From Mesorhizobium sp. YM1C-6-2 (GTDB lineage: Bacteria > Pseudomonadota > Alphaproteobacteria > Rhizobiales > Rhizobiaceae), in contig NZ_RCIZ01000010.1 in NCBI RefSeq assembly GCF_003666685.1, positions 62,001 to 126,000 on the forward strand: a DNA stretch of 64,000 nt, written 5' to 3'. Below, in pieces: positions 43,382-51,697 of the stretch. Within the stretch, counting starts at the first letter, position 1. Each line of letters starts with the position of its first letter. The notes under the pieces were generated by a model. That model did no database searches, was not told the DNA's origin, and worked only from the letters and a program-made list of their open reading frames with translations. The position numbers were made by a program, and so were the translations under genes.

Positions 43382-44395
43382 ATGACGATCCGGCGCGGCC
43401 GCGGCGTTGCGGCGATCAACTATCCGACCGGCATGAATCTCGGCGGCGACCCCAGCCAGGCGCTCGTCCACTCGACCCCAACAGGCAATTTCATGGTCAC
43501 GCTCTCCTCGGTCGACCTGGGGCAGGGGTTGAAGCAGGTGATGGCGCAGATCTGCGCCGAAACCATAGGTGTGAAGACCGACCAGGTCATCATCGACACC
43601 GCCGACACAGATACCGGCCCGCACTGCATGGGCACTTTCGCCTCGCGCGGCACGCACCGTATCGGCAACGCCGTCATTCAGGCGGCGAAGGAAGCGCGAC
43701 AGGTGATGCTGGAAGTCGCGGCGGAAGCGCTGGAAGTCGATGCCGGCGACCTCGATACGGACGGCGAGGGCAACATCCACGTCAAGGGCGCGCCGCAGAA
43801 ATCGATCTCGATCTTCGACACTGCGCTGATGGCACATTTCAAGCTCGGCCGTTCGATCTCCGGCCGTGGCATGTTTTTGGTGCCGCGCTCCTATCCGGAG
43901 GTGGAGACCGGCGCGATGAAGCCCTCCACCTGCTATGCGCATGCCTGCACGGTGGCCGAGGTCGACGTCGACGACGAGACCGGCGAGGTGACCGTCGTCT
44001 CCGTGAAGAACGTCTTCGAGATCGGCCGCGCGCTGAACCCGAAAATGGTCGAACAGCAGCTGGTCGGCGGTTCGTGGATGGGTATGTCCCATGCGCTCTA
44101 CGAGACCACCGAGCCCTATTATCCGAAGCGCGACCACGCCGGCACCGACTTCAACGAATATCTGATGCCGGGTCCTGGCGACATCGCGCCGACCGAGATC
44201 GTGGTGCTGGAGCGTCCCGCCGCCGACGGCCCCTATGGAGCGAAAGGGCCGGGCGAGATGTGCGCCAACCCGCAGATTCCGGCGCTCGCCAACGCCATCT
44301 TCGACGCGGTCGGGGTGCGCATCGACATGATGCCGATCACGCCCGAGCGCATTCTCCGGGCGCTGAAGGAACAGCGCGCCGCAGGCACGCATTAG
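43382..44395 (+). CDS. Molybdenum hydroxylase large subunit, C-terminal half (separate gene)
   Basis: 337 aa, ATG at 43382 with GGGGAGG (43367-43373) at ideal spacing. This is the second molybdopterin-binding domain: SSVDLGQGLKQVMAQICAE (GQG motif), TADTDTGPHCMGTFASRGTH, VEVDDETGEV-type beta text, NPKMVEQQLVGGSWMGM, and the catalytic-Glu loop GAKGPGEMCANPQIPALANAI. It completes the active site begun by the preceding gene, with which it is in frame across one TGA and one Ala codon. Coupled re-initiation should give two chains that assemble. The substrate is probably an N-heterocycle or aldehyde but is not determined. Confidence 0.9.
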   Translation: MTIRRGRGVAAINYPTGMNLGGDPSQALVHSTPTGNFMVTLSSVDLGQGLKQVMAQICAETIGVKTDQVIIDTADTDTGPHCMGTFASRGTHRIGNAVIQAAKEARQVMLEVAAEALEVDAGDLDTDGEGNIHVKGAPQKSISIFDTALMAHFKLGRSISGRGMFLVPRSYPEVETGAMKPSTCYAHACTVAEVDVDDETGEVTVVSVKNVFEIGRALNPKMVEQQLVGGSWMGMSHALYETTEPYYPKRDHAGTDFNEYLMPGPGDIAPTEIVVLERPAADGPYGAKGPGEMCANPQIPALANAIFDAVGVRIDMMPITPERILRALKEQRAAGTH

Positions 44396-44400
44396 GCGAG

Positions 44401-45282
44401 ATGCCGGACATCGCGAAGAATGGCATCGCGGAGTCGCCGGAGGCGCTGGCCTCCGGCCTCGCCGAAATGCGCTATCTCGCCGACGACGGTCTCGCGACCG
44501 CCATCTTCCTCGCCATCCGGCTCGGCAAGCCGTTGCTCCTGGAGGGTGCGCCGGGCGTCGGCAAGACGGAAGCCGCCAAGGCCATCGCTTCGCTTCTCTC
44601 GCGCGATCTCGTCCGCCTGCAATGCTACGAGGGCATCGACGCTGCCCACGCGCTCTATGAATGGAACTATCAGCGCCAGCTTCTCGCCATCCGCCAGGCG
44701 GGCGAGCGCGAGGTCGATATCTACGACGACCGTTTCCTGATCGCGCGCCCTTTGCTGCAGGTTCTGCAGGATCCCGAGCGCAGGGTGCTGCTTGTGGACG
44801 AAATCGACCGGTCCGATCACGAATTCGAAGCCTTGCTGCTTGAATTCCTTTCGGATTTCCAGATCACCATTCCCGAGCGCGGCACAATTTGTTCACGCAG
44901 CCAGCCGCTGGTGGTGCTCACCTCCAACCGCACGCGCGAGCTTGCCGAGGCGCTGCGCCGCCGCTGCGTCTATCACTGGATCGCCTACCCGGATGCCGAA
45001 CGCGAGGCTGATATCATCATGTTGCGCGCCGGCGAGGTCGCCGAGGCAACCGCGCGCGCCGTGGCAAAAGCCGTCGGCGAGATCCGCACAAGACCGCTGG
45101 CAAAACCGCCCGGCATCGCCGAGGCAGTCGAATGGGCGAACGCCGCGACCGTGCTCGAAAAGGGCGGCAGCCCCTGGCCGGAAGCCTTCCGCCGCGCGCT
45201 CGGCGTGCTGGTCAAGGACGAGGAGGACATGCGTTTCCTCGATCCCGAGCTCGACCGCATCCTCGAAAGGGCGCTGGCGTGA
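44401..45282 (+). CDS. AAA+ ATPase, MoxR/CoxD-like
   Basis: 293 aa from the ATG at 44401; the long open frame upstream is a shadow of the large-subunit genes. Walker A LLLEGAPGVGKTEAAKA, Walker B VLLVDEIDRSD, sensor-1 VVLTSNRTRELAEALRRR with arginine fingers. In CO-dehydrogenase operons CoxD is a chaperone that helps install the sulfur/metal of the active site; the pairing with a VWA-domain gene right after it is the standard MoxR-CoxE arrangement. It overlaps the VWA gene by 4 bp. Confidence 0.92.
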   Translation: MPDIAKNGIAESPEALASGLAEMRYLADDGLATAIFLAIRLGKPLLLEGAPGVGKTEAAKAIASLLSRDLVRLQCYEGIDAAHALYEWNYQRQLLAIRQAGEREVDIYDDRFLIARPLLQVLQDPERRVLLVDEIDRSDHEFEALLLEFLSDFQITIPERGTICSRSQPLVVLTSNRTRELAEALRRRCVYHWIAYPDAEREADIIMLRAGEVAEATARAVAKAVGEIRTRPLAKPPGIAEAVEWANAATVLEKGGSPWPEAFRRALGVLVKDEEDMRFLDPELDRILERALA

Positions 45283-46409
45283 CCGCGCTCCCGCCCGCCG
45301 CGCGCCCCTTCGCCGGTTTTGCCAGGCATCTCAGGCGTTTCGGCTTTCCAGTGGCGGGCGAGCAGGCGATTGCCTTCATGCAGGGCGTCACCCTGCTCGG
45401 ACCCCGCTCGATGGAGGACATCAGGCAGGCGGCCCTGGCGACGCTCGGGCCCCCGCACGACCGCATCGCCGAATTCGATGCATTGTTCCGTAGCTTCTTC
45501 TACGGCGAGACGACCGTCACGGTGGATGCCGAGGGCGACGAGGATACCGAGACCAAGGACGACTCGGGCGTCGAGCGGGAAGGGGAGCAGCCGGAACTCA
45601 GGCAGGAGGAGAGCGGCGAATCCGCCTCGGTGCTGGAGCAGCTTGGCTGCCGGACGTTCCGCAGCGACCAAGAGACACTCAACAGCTTCCGCAAGGCGCT
45701 TCCCTCTGCCCTGCCGCAACGCCGCTCCTTGCGCTCGGTGCGAACGAATTCCCGCGGCTCGCCTGATCTCCGGCGCGCGCTCCGCGCCATCGTGCGGGCG
45801 GACGGCGACGTGCCTGCGCCGCCGTTCCGCCGCCGTTCGACAGTCTCGCGTGGGCTGCTGATCCTGATCGACATCTCCGGCTCGATGAAGCTCCATACCG
45901 GCGACTACCTGAAGCTCGCGCACAGCGCCGTGCAGGCGACCGACCGCGTCGAGGTCTTCACGCTCGGCACGCGGCTGACCCGCATCACCCGCGCCCTCAA
46001 GCTCCGCGACGTCGACGCCGCGCTCGGCCGTACTGCCGCGCTGGTCGAGGACTGGGACGGTGGCACACGCATCGGCCCGACCTTGCTCGCCTTCCTGTCG
46101 GTGCCGCGCTTCGCCGCCTTCGCGCGTGGGGCGGCGGTTCTTCTCCTCTCGGACGGACTGGAGCGCGGCGACTATGCCGAGATGGAGACGGCGATCCGCC
46201 GGCTAGGCGCGCGCGCCTTCCGCCTGTCGCTCGCCACGCCGCTCGCCGGCGATCCCCGTTTCTCGCCAGAGACAGCGGCGCTGAAGGCGATCCTGCCCTC
46301 GCTCGACGATCTGGTCGACGGCTCGTCGCTGGCCGATCTCGCCGATTTCATGCTGACGCTCGCCCGGGCCGCACCATCGGCCGAAACGATCTGGAGGAGA
46401 ACCCTCTGA
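45279..46409 (+). CDS. VWA-domain protein, CoxE-like
   Basis: 376 aa from a GTG at 45279 (GTGA overlap). N-terminal helical region with an acidic linker (DAEGDEDTETKDDSGVEREG), then a von Willebrand A domain with the MIDAS motif LLILIDISGSMKLHTGDYL and later WDGGTRIGPTLLAFL and VLLLSDGLERGDY. CoxE works with CoxD in maturing molybdenum hydroxylases in the cytoplasm. Its stop shares a base with the next start (TGATG). Confidence 0.92.
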   Translation: MTALPPAARPFAGFARHLRRFGFPVAGEQAIAFMQGVTLLGPRSMEDIRQAALATLGPPHDRIAEFDALFRSFFYGETTVTVDAEGDEDTETKDDSGVEREGEQPELRQEESGESASVLEQLGCRTFRSDQETLNSFRKALPSALPQRRSLRSVRTNSRGSPDLRRALRAIVRADGDVPAPPFRRRSTVSRGLLILIDISGSMKLHTGDYLKLAHSAVQATDRVEVFTLGTRLTRITRALKLRDVDAALGRTAALVEDWDGGTRIGPTLLAFLSVPRFAAFARGAAVLLLSDGLERGDYAEMETAIRRLGARAFRLSLATPLAGDPRFSPETAALKAILPSLDDLVDGSSLADLADFMLTLARAAPSAETIWRRTL

Positions 46410-47296
46410 TGCAGAAAGCCATCGACTCGCATTTCCACATCTGGCGCCAGCAGGACCAGCCCTGGCTGGTCGGGCCGATGGTGCCGCGCATCTTCGGACC
46501 CTACGAGCCGATCCGCCGCGACTATCCGATCGAGGAGTTTCTTGCCGACCAGCAAGGTTCCGGGGTCGAGAAGGCGGTCTACGTCCAGACCAACTGGGCG
46601 AAGGAGGATTTCGAGAAGGAGGTCGCCTTCCTCAGCGACACTGCCAAGGCGAGCGGCTGGCCGCATGCGATCGTCGGTTATGCCGACATGACGGTGGATG
46701 ACGTCAGGCCGCAGATCGACCGGCTGGTGAAATACCCGCTGCTGCGCGGCGTGCGCATGCAGCTCCACTGGCACGAGACACCGGCCTTCCGCTTCGCGAA
46801 ATCTGCCGACCAGGTCATCGACCCGGTGGTGAAGAAAAATGTCGCGCGGCTGAAGGACTACGGGCTCTCTTTCGACCTCCAGCTCTTTCCGGCACAGATG
46901 AAGGACGGGCTGCAACTCGTTGGAGAGAATCCGGAAACCGATTTTATCCTCACCCACACCGGCATGCTGACCGACCTCGCCGAGCCGGTCGTGGAGGAGT
47001 GGAAGGCAGGATTGCGCACCCTGGTCAAGGCGCCCAATCTCTACGCCAAACTCTCCGGCCTCGGCACCTTCGTGCACCGCAACGACCCGCAAGTGATTGG
47101 CACGGTTGTCGACAATGCGATCGAAATCCTCGGCAGCGACCGGCTGATGTTCGGCTCGAATTTTCCGATCGAGAAGCTCTGGACCACGCATGCCGAGCTG
47201 ATCGCGGCGCACCGCAAGGCCGTCGCCAGGCATGGGGCGAAGGCCGAGGCCGACATCTTCTGGAACACGGCCGAGCGCGTCTATCGACCGGTCTAG
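46409..47296 (+). CDS. Amidohydrolase_2 family hydrolase
   Basis: 295 aa. Begins KAIDSHFHIWRQQDQPWLVG with the HxH metal pair; then VEKAVYVQTNW, YPLLRGVRMQLHWHET, DFILTHTGMLT (His) and RLMFGSNFPIEKLW (Asp replaced by Asn in the usual GSDFP motif). The family hydrolyses lactones, dicarboxylate lactones or decarboxylates aromatic acids. Translationally coupled to coxE-like, so it belongs to the molybdenum-enzyme pathway and likely acts on its product. The Asn in place of the final acidic ligand occurs in some active lactonases, so activity is uncertain. Confidence 0.85.
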   Translation: MQKAIDSHFHIWRQQDQPWLVGPMVPRIFGPYEPIRRDYPIEEFLADQQGSGVEKAVYVQTNWAKEDFEKEVAFLSDTAKASGWPHAIVGYADMTVDDVRPQIDRLVKYPLLRGVRMQLHWHETPAFRFAKSADQVIDPVVKKNVARLKDYGLSFDLQLFPAQMKDGLQLVGENPETDFILTHTGMLTDLAEPVVEEWKAGLRTLVKAPNLYAKLSGLGTFVHRNDPQVIGTVVDNAIEILGSDRLMFGSNFPIEKLWTTHAELIAAHRKAVARHGAKAEADIFWNTAERVYRPV

Positions 47297-47415
47297 CCCG
47301 CAGTCCGGTCGAGTTGCCGCGCCTGGACAATGAGGGTCACTTCCGTGGCTGTTGTGCAGGCTGCGCTTCTTCGTGTTAAGTCCATCCCGAAGATGATCGA
47401 AGAGGTGAGTAATCC

Positions 47416-48843
47416 ATGAGCAACCATCAGAAATTCTACATCGACGGCAAATGGGTGGACCCGGTGAAGCCGGCGCTTCTCGACGTCATCGACCCCTCGA
47501 CCGAAGAGGCCTACACGCAGATTTCCGTCGGCACGAAGGCCGATGTCGACCGCGCCGTCGCCGCGGCAAAGGCGGCGTTCCCGTCCTTCTCGCTGACCAG
47601 CAAGGAGGAGCGGCTGGCGCTCTTGCGGCGCATCCTCGAAGTCTACAACGAGCGCTACGAGGATATCGCGCAGGCCGTCAGCTACGAAAACGGTTCGCCC
47701 ATCAGCTGGGCGCGCGAGGCGCAGGCCTGGGCGGGCAGGGCGCATATGGAATCGACGATCAAGGCGCTCGAGGACTACGAGTTCAGCGAACGTCGCGGCG
47801 GAACCATGGTGGTCAAGGAACCGATCGGCGTCTGCGCGCTGATCACTCCGTGGAACTGGCCGCTCAACCAGATCGTCTGCAAGGTGGCTCCGGCGATCGC
47901 CGCCGGCTGTACCGTGGTGCTGAAGCCTTCCGAGGTCGCGCCGATCTCCGGCATCGTCTTCTCCGAGGTGATGGACGCCGCGGGTACGCCGAAGGGCGTC
48001 TACAACATGATCAACGGCACCGGGCCGGATGTCGGCCAGATCATGGCCGGCCATCCCGACGTCGACATGGTGTCTTTCACCGGCTCGACCCGCGCCGGCA
48101 TCATCGTTGCCGAGACCGCCGCGAAGACGGTCAAGCGCGTGGCACAGGAACTCGGTGGCAAGTCGGCCAACATCATCCTGTCCGACGCCGATTTCGAGCG
48201 CGCGGTCAGGAAGGGCGTCAACGCCTGCTTCGGCAACAGCGGCCAGTCCTGCGATGCGCCGACCCGCATGCTGGTGCCGGCCGCGCGCCATGACGAGGCG
48301 CTTGAAGTTGCCAAGAAGGCGGCTGAAGCCCACAGCGTCGGTGACCCGCGCTCGGAGGACACCCAACTTGGCCCGGTGGTCAGCCAGATCCAGTTCGACA
48401 AGATCCAGGGCCTGATCGAGAAGGGCATCAAGGAGGGCGCTACGCTGGTGACCGGTGGGCTCGGCCGTCCCGAGCATCTGAACCGCGGCTACTACATCCG
48501 CCCGACCGTCTTCGGCCATGTGAAGCCCGGCATGTCGATCGAGAAGGAGGAGATCTTCGGACCGGTGCTGTCGGTCGTCTCCTATGAGGACGACGACGAC
48601 GCTGTGAAGATCGCCAACGACACGGTCTACGGGCTCGCCGCCTATGTCCAGTCGAAGAACCTCGACCATGCGCGTTCGGTCGCGGCGCGGCTCCGCGCCG
48701 GCCAGGTCTCGATCAACTATCCCGAATGGGACACCTTCGCCCCGTTCGGCGGCTACAAGCAGTCCGGCAACGGCCGCGAATATGCCGACTGGGCGATCCA
48801 CGACTTCCTCGAGGTCAAGGGCATCATCGGCTACGGGGAGTAG
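47416..48843 (+). CDS. NAD(P)-dependent aldehyde dehydrogenase
   Basis: 475 aa. Catalytic set complete: Asn147 in TPWNWPL, Lys170 in VLKPSE, Glu245 in QELGGKS, Cys279 in NSGQSC. The C-terminal EEIFGPVLSVVSYE and the dimerisation end (GYKQSGNGREYADWAIHDF) are standard. It oxidises an aldehyde to an acid in the cytoplasm. It follows the amidohydrolase by 119 bp in the same direction and may end the molybdenum-enzyme pathway; a palindromic repeat immediately after it can terminate the transcript. Confidence 0.93.
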   Translation: MSNHQKFYIDGKWVDPVKPALLDVIDPSTEEAYTQISVGTKADVDRAVAAAKAAFPSFSLTSKEERLALLRRILEVYNERYEDIAQAVSYENGSPISWAREAQAWAGRAHMESTIKALEDYEFSERRGGTMVVKEPIGVCALITPWNWPLNQIVCKVAPAIAAGCTVVLKPSEVAPISGIVFSEVMDAAGTPKGVYNMINGTGPDVGQIMAGHPDVDMVSFTGSTRAGIIVAETAAKTVKRVAQELGGKSANIILSDADFERAVRKGVNACFGNSGQSCDAPTRMLVPAARHDEALEVAKKAAEAHSVGDPRSEDTQLGPVVSQIQFDKIQGLIEKGIKEGATLVTGGLGRPEHLNRGYYIRPTVFGHVKPGMSIEKEEIFGPVLSVVSYEDDDDAVKIANDTVYGLAAYVQSKNLDHARSVAARLRAGQVSINYPEWDTFAPFGGYKQSGNGREYADWAIHDFLEVKGIIGYGE

Positions 48844-48852
48844 GCATTCTTC

Positions 48853-48885
48853 CACCTTCTCCCCGCATTGTGCGGGGAGAAGGTG
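48853..48885. repeat. Palindromic intergenic repeat / terminator hairpin
   Basis: 15-bp perfect arms (48853-48867, CACCTTCTCCCCGCA; 48871-48885) with a 3-nt loop, 10 bp after the aldehyde dehydrogenase stop. This sequence type (CTTCTCCCC...GGGGAGAAG) is a common intergenic palindrome in rhizobia. The following ~100 bp up to hicA has no gene. Confidence 0.7.
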
Positions 48886-48994
48886 TCATGAAGTGACGGA
48901 CGAGGGGACGGTGCGGGCATCCGCAATTAGCGTGTCGAACAAGGGGAAGATGGTCGGCTGCTGGGGGCGCTGTTCCCCGAATTTTTGAGGTTTG

Positions 48995-49189
48995 ATGCTC
49001 AAGGATAGCCGCGATATCATACGCAGATTGAAGTCGGATGGCTTCGAACTGATGTCTGTGCGCGGTTCGCATCACAAGTTCAGGCATTCCGCGAGCGGCA
49101 GGATCGTCATCGTGACGCATCCGCGCAGAGACATACCGCTCGGCACCGTCCGTTCTATCTATGCGCAGGCCGGCTGGGCAAAGGATTGA
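48995..49189 (+). CDS. hicA: HicA-type mRNA interferase toxin
   Basis: 64 aa from the ATG at 48995 (GAGG upstream). The dsRBD-like HicA pattern is clear: DSRDIIRRLKSDGFELMSVRGSHH (catalytic His in GSHHKF), RIVIVTHPRRDIPLGTVRSIYAQAG. It cleaves mRNA when released from HicB. It precedes the antitoxin by 2 bp, the common hicA-hicB order. Confidence 0.92.
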   Translation: MLKDSRDIIRRLKSDGFELMSVRGSHHKFRHSASGRIVIVTHPRRDIPLGTVRSIYAQAGWAKD

Positions 49190-49191
49190 CG

Positions 49192-49470
49192 ATGACGCAC
49201 TATATCGCCCTGATACACAAGGAAGCCGACAGCGGTTACGGCGTTTCGTTCCCGGATGTTCCGGGTGTGATCGCCGTTGGCGACACGTTGGACTCCGCCT
49301 TGCACGAGGCTGGTGTAGCTCTCGGTTTCGCTTTCGAGGACTGGGCGGGCGAGCGGCCCATGCCGCGCACTCTGGACGAGTTGCGCAAGGATGCCGAATT
49401 TCTGGAATGGTCGGCAGATGCGGTTGTCGCGGCCGTCACGCCCGCGAGCGGGATAGCCGAGGCAGCTTAA
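49192..49470 (+). CDS. hicB: HicB-type antitoxin (short form, no DNA-binding domain seen)
   Basis: 92 aa from the ATG at 49192, AAGGA upstream. HicB partial RNase-H fold: YIALIHKEADSGYGVSFPDVPGVIAVGDTLDSALHEA. After the conserved core the protein ends in TLDELRKDAEFLEWSADAVVAAV with no ribbon-helix-helix or HTH, so it should neutralise HicA but may not bind its own promoter unaided. The last segment may form the helix that packs on the toxin. Confidence 0.88.
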   Translation: MTHYIALIHKEADSGYGVSFPDVPGVIAVGDTLDSALHEAGVALGFAFEDWAGERPMPRTLDELRKDAEFLEWSADAVVAAVTPASGIAEAA

Positions 49471-49527
49471 GACCCGAGCCCGCGTCGGAAACCGACCCGC
49501 ACCGGGCGATGGCAGGCGTCACGAGGC

Positions 49528-50802
49528 TCACCTCAGCTTGGCGATCACCGCCTTCAGCGCCTCGCCGAAGCGGCGGACCTCGTCCAGCGTGTTGTAGTGG
49601 ACGAGCGAGGCGCGGATGGCGCCGGAATCCATCGAGAGGTTGAGGCGGTTCATCAGGCGCGGCGCGTACATGTGGCCGTCACGGATGCCGATATCGCGCT
49701 TCGCCATCTCTTCGACGATTTGCTGCGGCGACAGTTTTCCGATGTTGAAGCAGAAGGTCGGTACGCGCTCGTCGAGCCTGGCCTCGTCGGCGACGCCGTA
49801 GATCGTCGCCCCGCAATCCTTCAGCACCTTCATCATGGCCCGCGCCAGCACAAGCTCGTATTGCCGGATGGCGCCCATGCCGGCGACGATGTTCTCGCGC
49901 CGCGTGCGGTTGTTCGACGGCGCGAAGTTGCGGCCGATCGATTCCAGATAGCGCACCGCGGCGTCCATGCCGGCGACGTTCTCGTAGATGAAGGTGCCGG
50001 CCTCGACCTTATAGGGCGGCTCGTCGGGAATGAAGTCCTCGCGGAAGGTGGGCAGGCGCTTCAGGAGATCGAAGCGGCCCCAGAGGAAGCCCATATGCGG
50101 CGAGAAATTCTTGTAGCCGGAGCAGACGAGGTAATCGCACTCCCAGGCCTGCACGTCGATCAGCCCGTGCGGGCCGTAATGCACGCAGTCGAGGAAGACC
50201 TCCGCGCCGGCCGCATGCGCGATCTTCGCCACTGAGGCGACGTCGACGATCGAGCCGATCGAATGCGCCGTCACCGTACAGGCGATGAGCCGCGTGCGGT
50301 CGCCGACCAGCGGCTTCAGGTCGTCGACATGCAGGTTGCCGTCCTCGCGCATGCGCCACCAGATGAACTTCGCGCCCTGCGCCTCCAGCGCCAGCCACGT
50401 CGCGATGTTGGCGTCGTGATCCATGTCTGTGACGACGATCTCGTCGCGCGTCCGGTCGCGGGAGATCATCTGGCCGATGCCGAGGCTGACCAGGCGGATG
50501 AAGGACGTCGCGTTCATGCCGAAACAGATCTCGGCCGGGCTGTATGCGTTGATCAGGGTCGCCACGCTCTCGCGCGCCTCGTCGATGACGCGGTCGACGG
50601 TGACGCTGCGGCCGTAGCGGCCGCCGCGCTGCACATTGTGCGAGACGAGATGGTCGGTCACCGCGTCGAGCACGCTTTGCGGGATCTGCGCGCCTGCGGC
50701 ATTGTCCAGGAAGATGAAGTCGCCGGCCTTCTGGAGCGCCGGGAACATCGCCCTGATCTTCTCGACGGGAAAGGCTTCGGCGGCGGATTGATGCTGGTTC
50801 AT
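49528..50802 (-). CDS. Class V aminotransferase family PLP enzyme (cysteine-desulfurase-like)
   Basis: 424 aa from the ATG at 50802. Class V features: [13 protein letters not shown], the TDMDHDANI segment with the PLP-stacking His, [12 protein letters not shown] (PLP Asp) and the Schiff-base lysine K231 in [13 protein letters not shown]. The insertion-rich middle and C-terminal [16 protein letters not shown] resemble the group of class V enzymes annotated as cysteine desulfurases or kynureninase-like proteins of unclear substrate. It is the last gene of an operon with an aminotransferase, a binding protein and an amino-acid ABC permease, so an amino-acid substrate is likely. Confidence 0.87.
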   Translation of the reverse strand: MNQHQSAAEAFPVEKIRAMFPALQKAGDFIFLDNAAGAQIPQSVLDAVTDHLVSHNVQRGGRYGRSVTVDRVIDEARESVATLINAYSPAEICFGMNATSFIRLVSLGIGQMISRDRTRDEIVVTDMDHDANIATWLALEAQGAKFIWWRMREDGNLHVDDLKPLVGDRTRLIACTVTAHSIGSIVDVASVAKIAHAAGAEVFLDCVHYGPHGLIDVQAWECDYLVCSGYKNFSPHMGFLWGRFDLLKRLPTFREDFIPDEPPYKVEAGTFIYENVAGMDAAVRYLESIGRNFAPSNNRTRRENIVAGMGAIRQYELVLARAMMKVLKDCGATIYGVADEARLDERVPTFCFNIGKLSPQQIVEEMAKRDIGIRDGHMYAPRLMNRLNLSMDSGAIRASLVHYNTLDEVRRFGEALKAVIAKLR

Positions 50803-50836
50803 TGGATTTCTCGAATCTGCTTTTCTTGGATGCGGG

Positions 50837-51511
50837 TCAGCGCGCTGCAGCGGCCTTGCTGCGCTTCTCGACATAGCCGACCAGGCGCACCATCGGCCAA
50901 AGGAAGGCGAGGTAGACAAGTGCGGCACCGATCAGCGGTGAGGGGTTGGCGTAAAGCGCCTGCGCGTCGTTGGCCTCTTTCAGGAGCTCGGGAAGCGCCA
51001 CCGCGGAGGCGAGCGACGTGTCCTTGAACATCGACACGCAATTGCTGGTGGTCGGCGGAATGACGAGCTTCACCGCCTGCGGCAGGATCACCTTGCGCAG
51101 CGTCAGCACGAAGGGCAGGCCGAGCGCCTGCGCGGCCTCGAACTGGCCCTTCGGGATGCTTTCGATGCCCGAGCGGAACACCTCGGCCGAATAAGCCGAC
51201 ATGATGAACACGAAGGCGAGCGTCGCCGACACCATGGACGAGAAGCGGATGCCGACGAAGGGCAGCGCGTAGTAGATCAGGATCAGCACCACCAGCACCG
51301 GCATGGCGCGGAAGATGTCGATGTAGCCGATTGCGAGCCAGCGGAACGGCGCCGGCGCGTAGAGGCGGACCAGGCTGATCAGCAGGCCGAGCGGAATGCC
51401 GATGCCGATGGCAAGCAATCCGAGCTTCAGCGTGTTGATGAGGCCGCGCAGCAGCGCCGGCAAAGCTGAGACGAGGACATCGACGTTGAAGAAGGTATCG
51501 ACAAGGGTCAT
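50837..51511 (-). CDS. Polar amino-acid ABC transporter permease (HisM/GlnP type)
   Basis: 224 aa, five hydrophobic segments. Signature text [43 protein letters not shown], and the EAA loop [24 protein letters not shown]. It is the only permease in this operon and there is no ATPase gene in the vicinity, so it must form a homodimer with an ATPase from elsewhere. Confidence 0.92.
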   Translation of the reverse strand: MTLVDTFFNVDVLVSALPALLRGLINTLKLGLLAIGIGIPLGLLISLVRLYAPAPFRWLAIGYIDIFRAMPVLVVLILIYYALPFVGIRFSSMVSATLAFVFIMSAYSAEVFRSGIESIPKGQFEAAQALGLPFVLTLRKVILPQAVKLVIPPTTSNCVSMFKDTSLASAVALPELLKEANDAQALYANPSPLIGAALVYLAFLWPMVRLVGYVEKRSKAAAAR

Positions 51512-51632
51512 CGGCGGGCGCCCGGGAAGTGGGGGTTGAGACTGGTTCTATCGTCTTGTCGGAGCGTCGGATTCGTCTGAAGCCGCTTCACGCTTTTCGC
51601 TCACGCGGCCCGGTCCGATGCTCCGGAATTGC

Positions 51633-51665
51633 GCCGGCCCCAGAATGCGTCACTCTGGGGCCGGC
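51633..51665. repeat. GC-rich hairpin between amino-acid binding-protein and permease genes
   Basis: 12-bp perfect arms (GCCGGCCCCAGA 51633-51644; TCTGGGGCCGGC 51654-51665), 9-nt loop, in the 186-bp gap between the binding-protein stop (51698) and the permease start (51511). No T-tract on the minus strand. Nothing else is recognisable in this gap. Confidence 0.65.
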
Positions 51666-51697
51666 ACGATCCGTCAAACCGGTTGGTCAAGCGGCTG

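Noticed and set aside
42982-45282. A 766-codon frame extending the AAA+ gene upstream
   Set aside because: The upstream part is a shadow of the two large-subunit genes; AAA+ similarity starts at the ATG at 44401.
46409-47296. Calling this amidohydrolase a paralogue of the lactonase at 22275
   Set aside because: They share only the broad amidohydrolase_2 fold; metal motifs and overall text differ, so separate roles are assumed.
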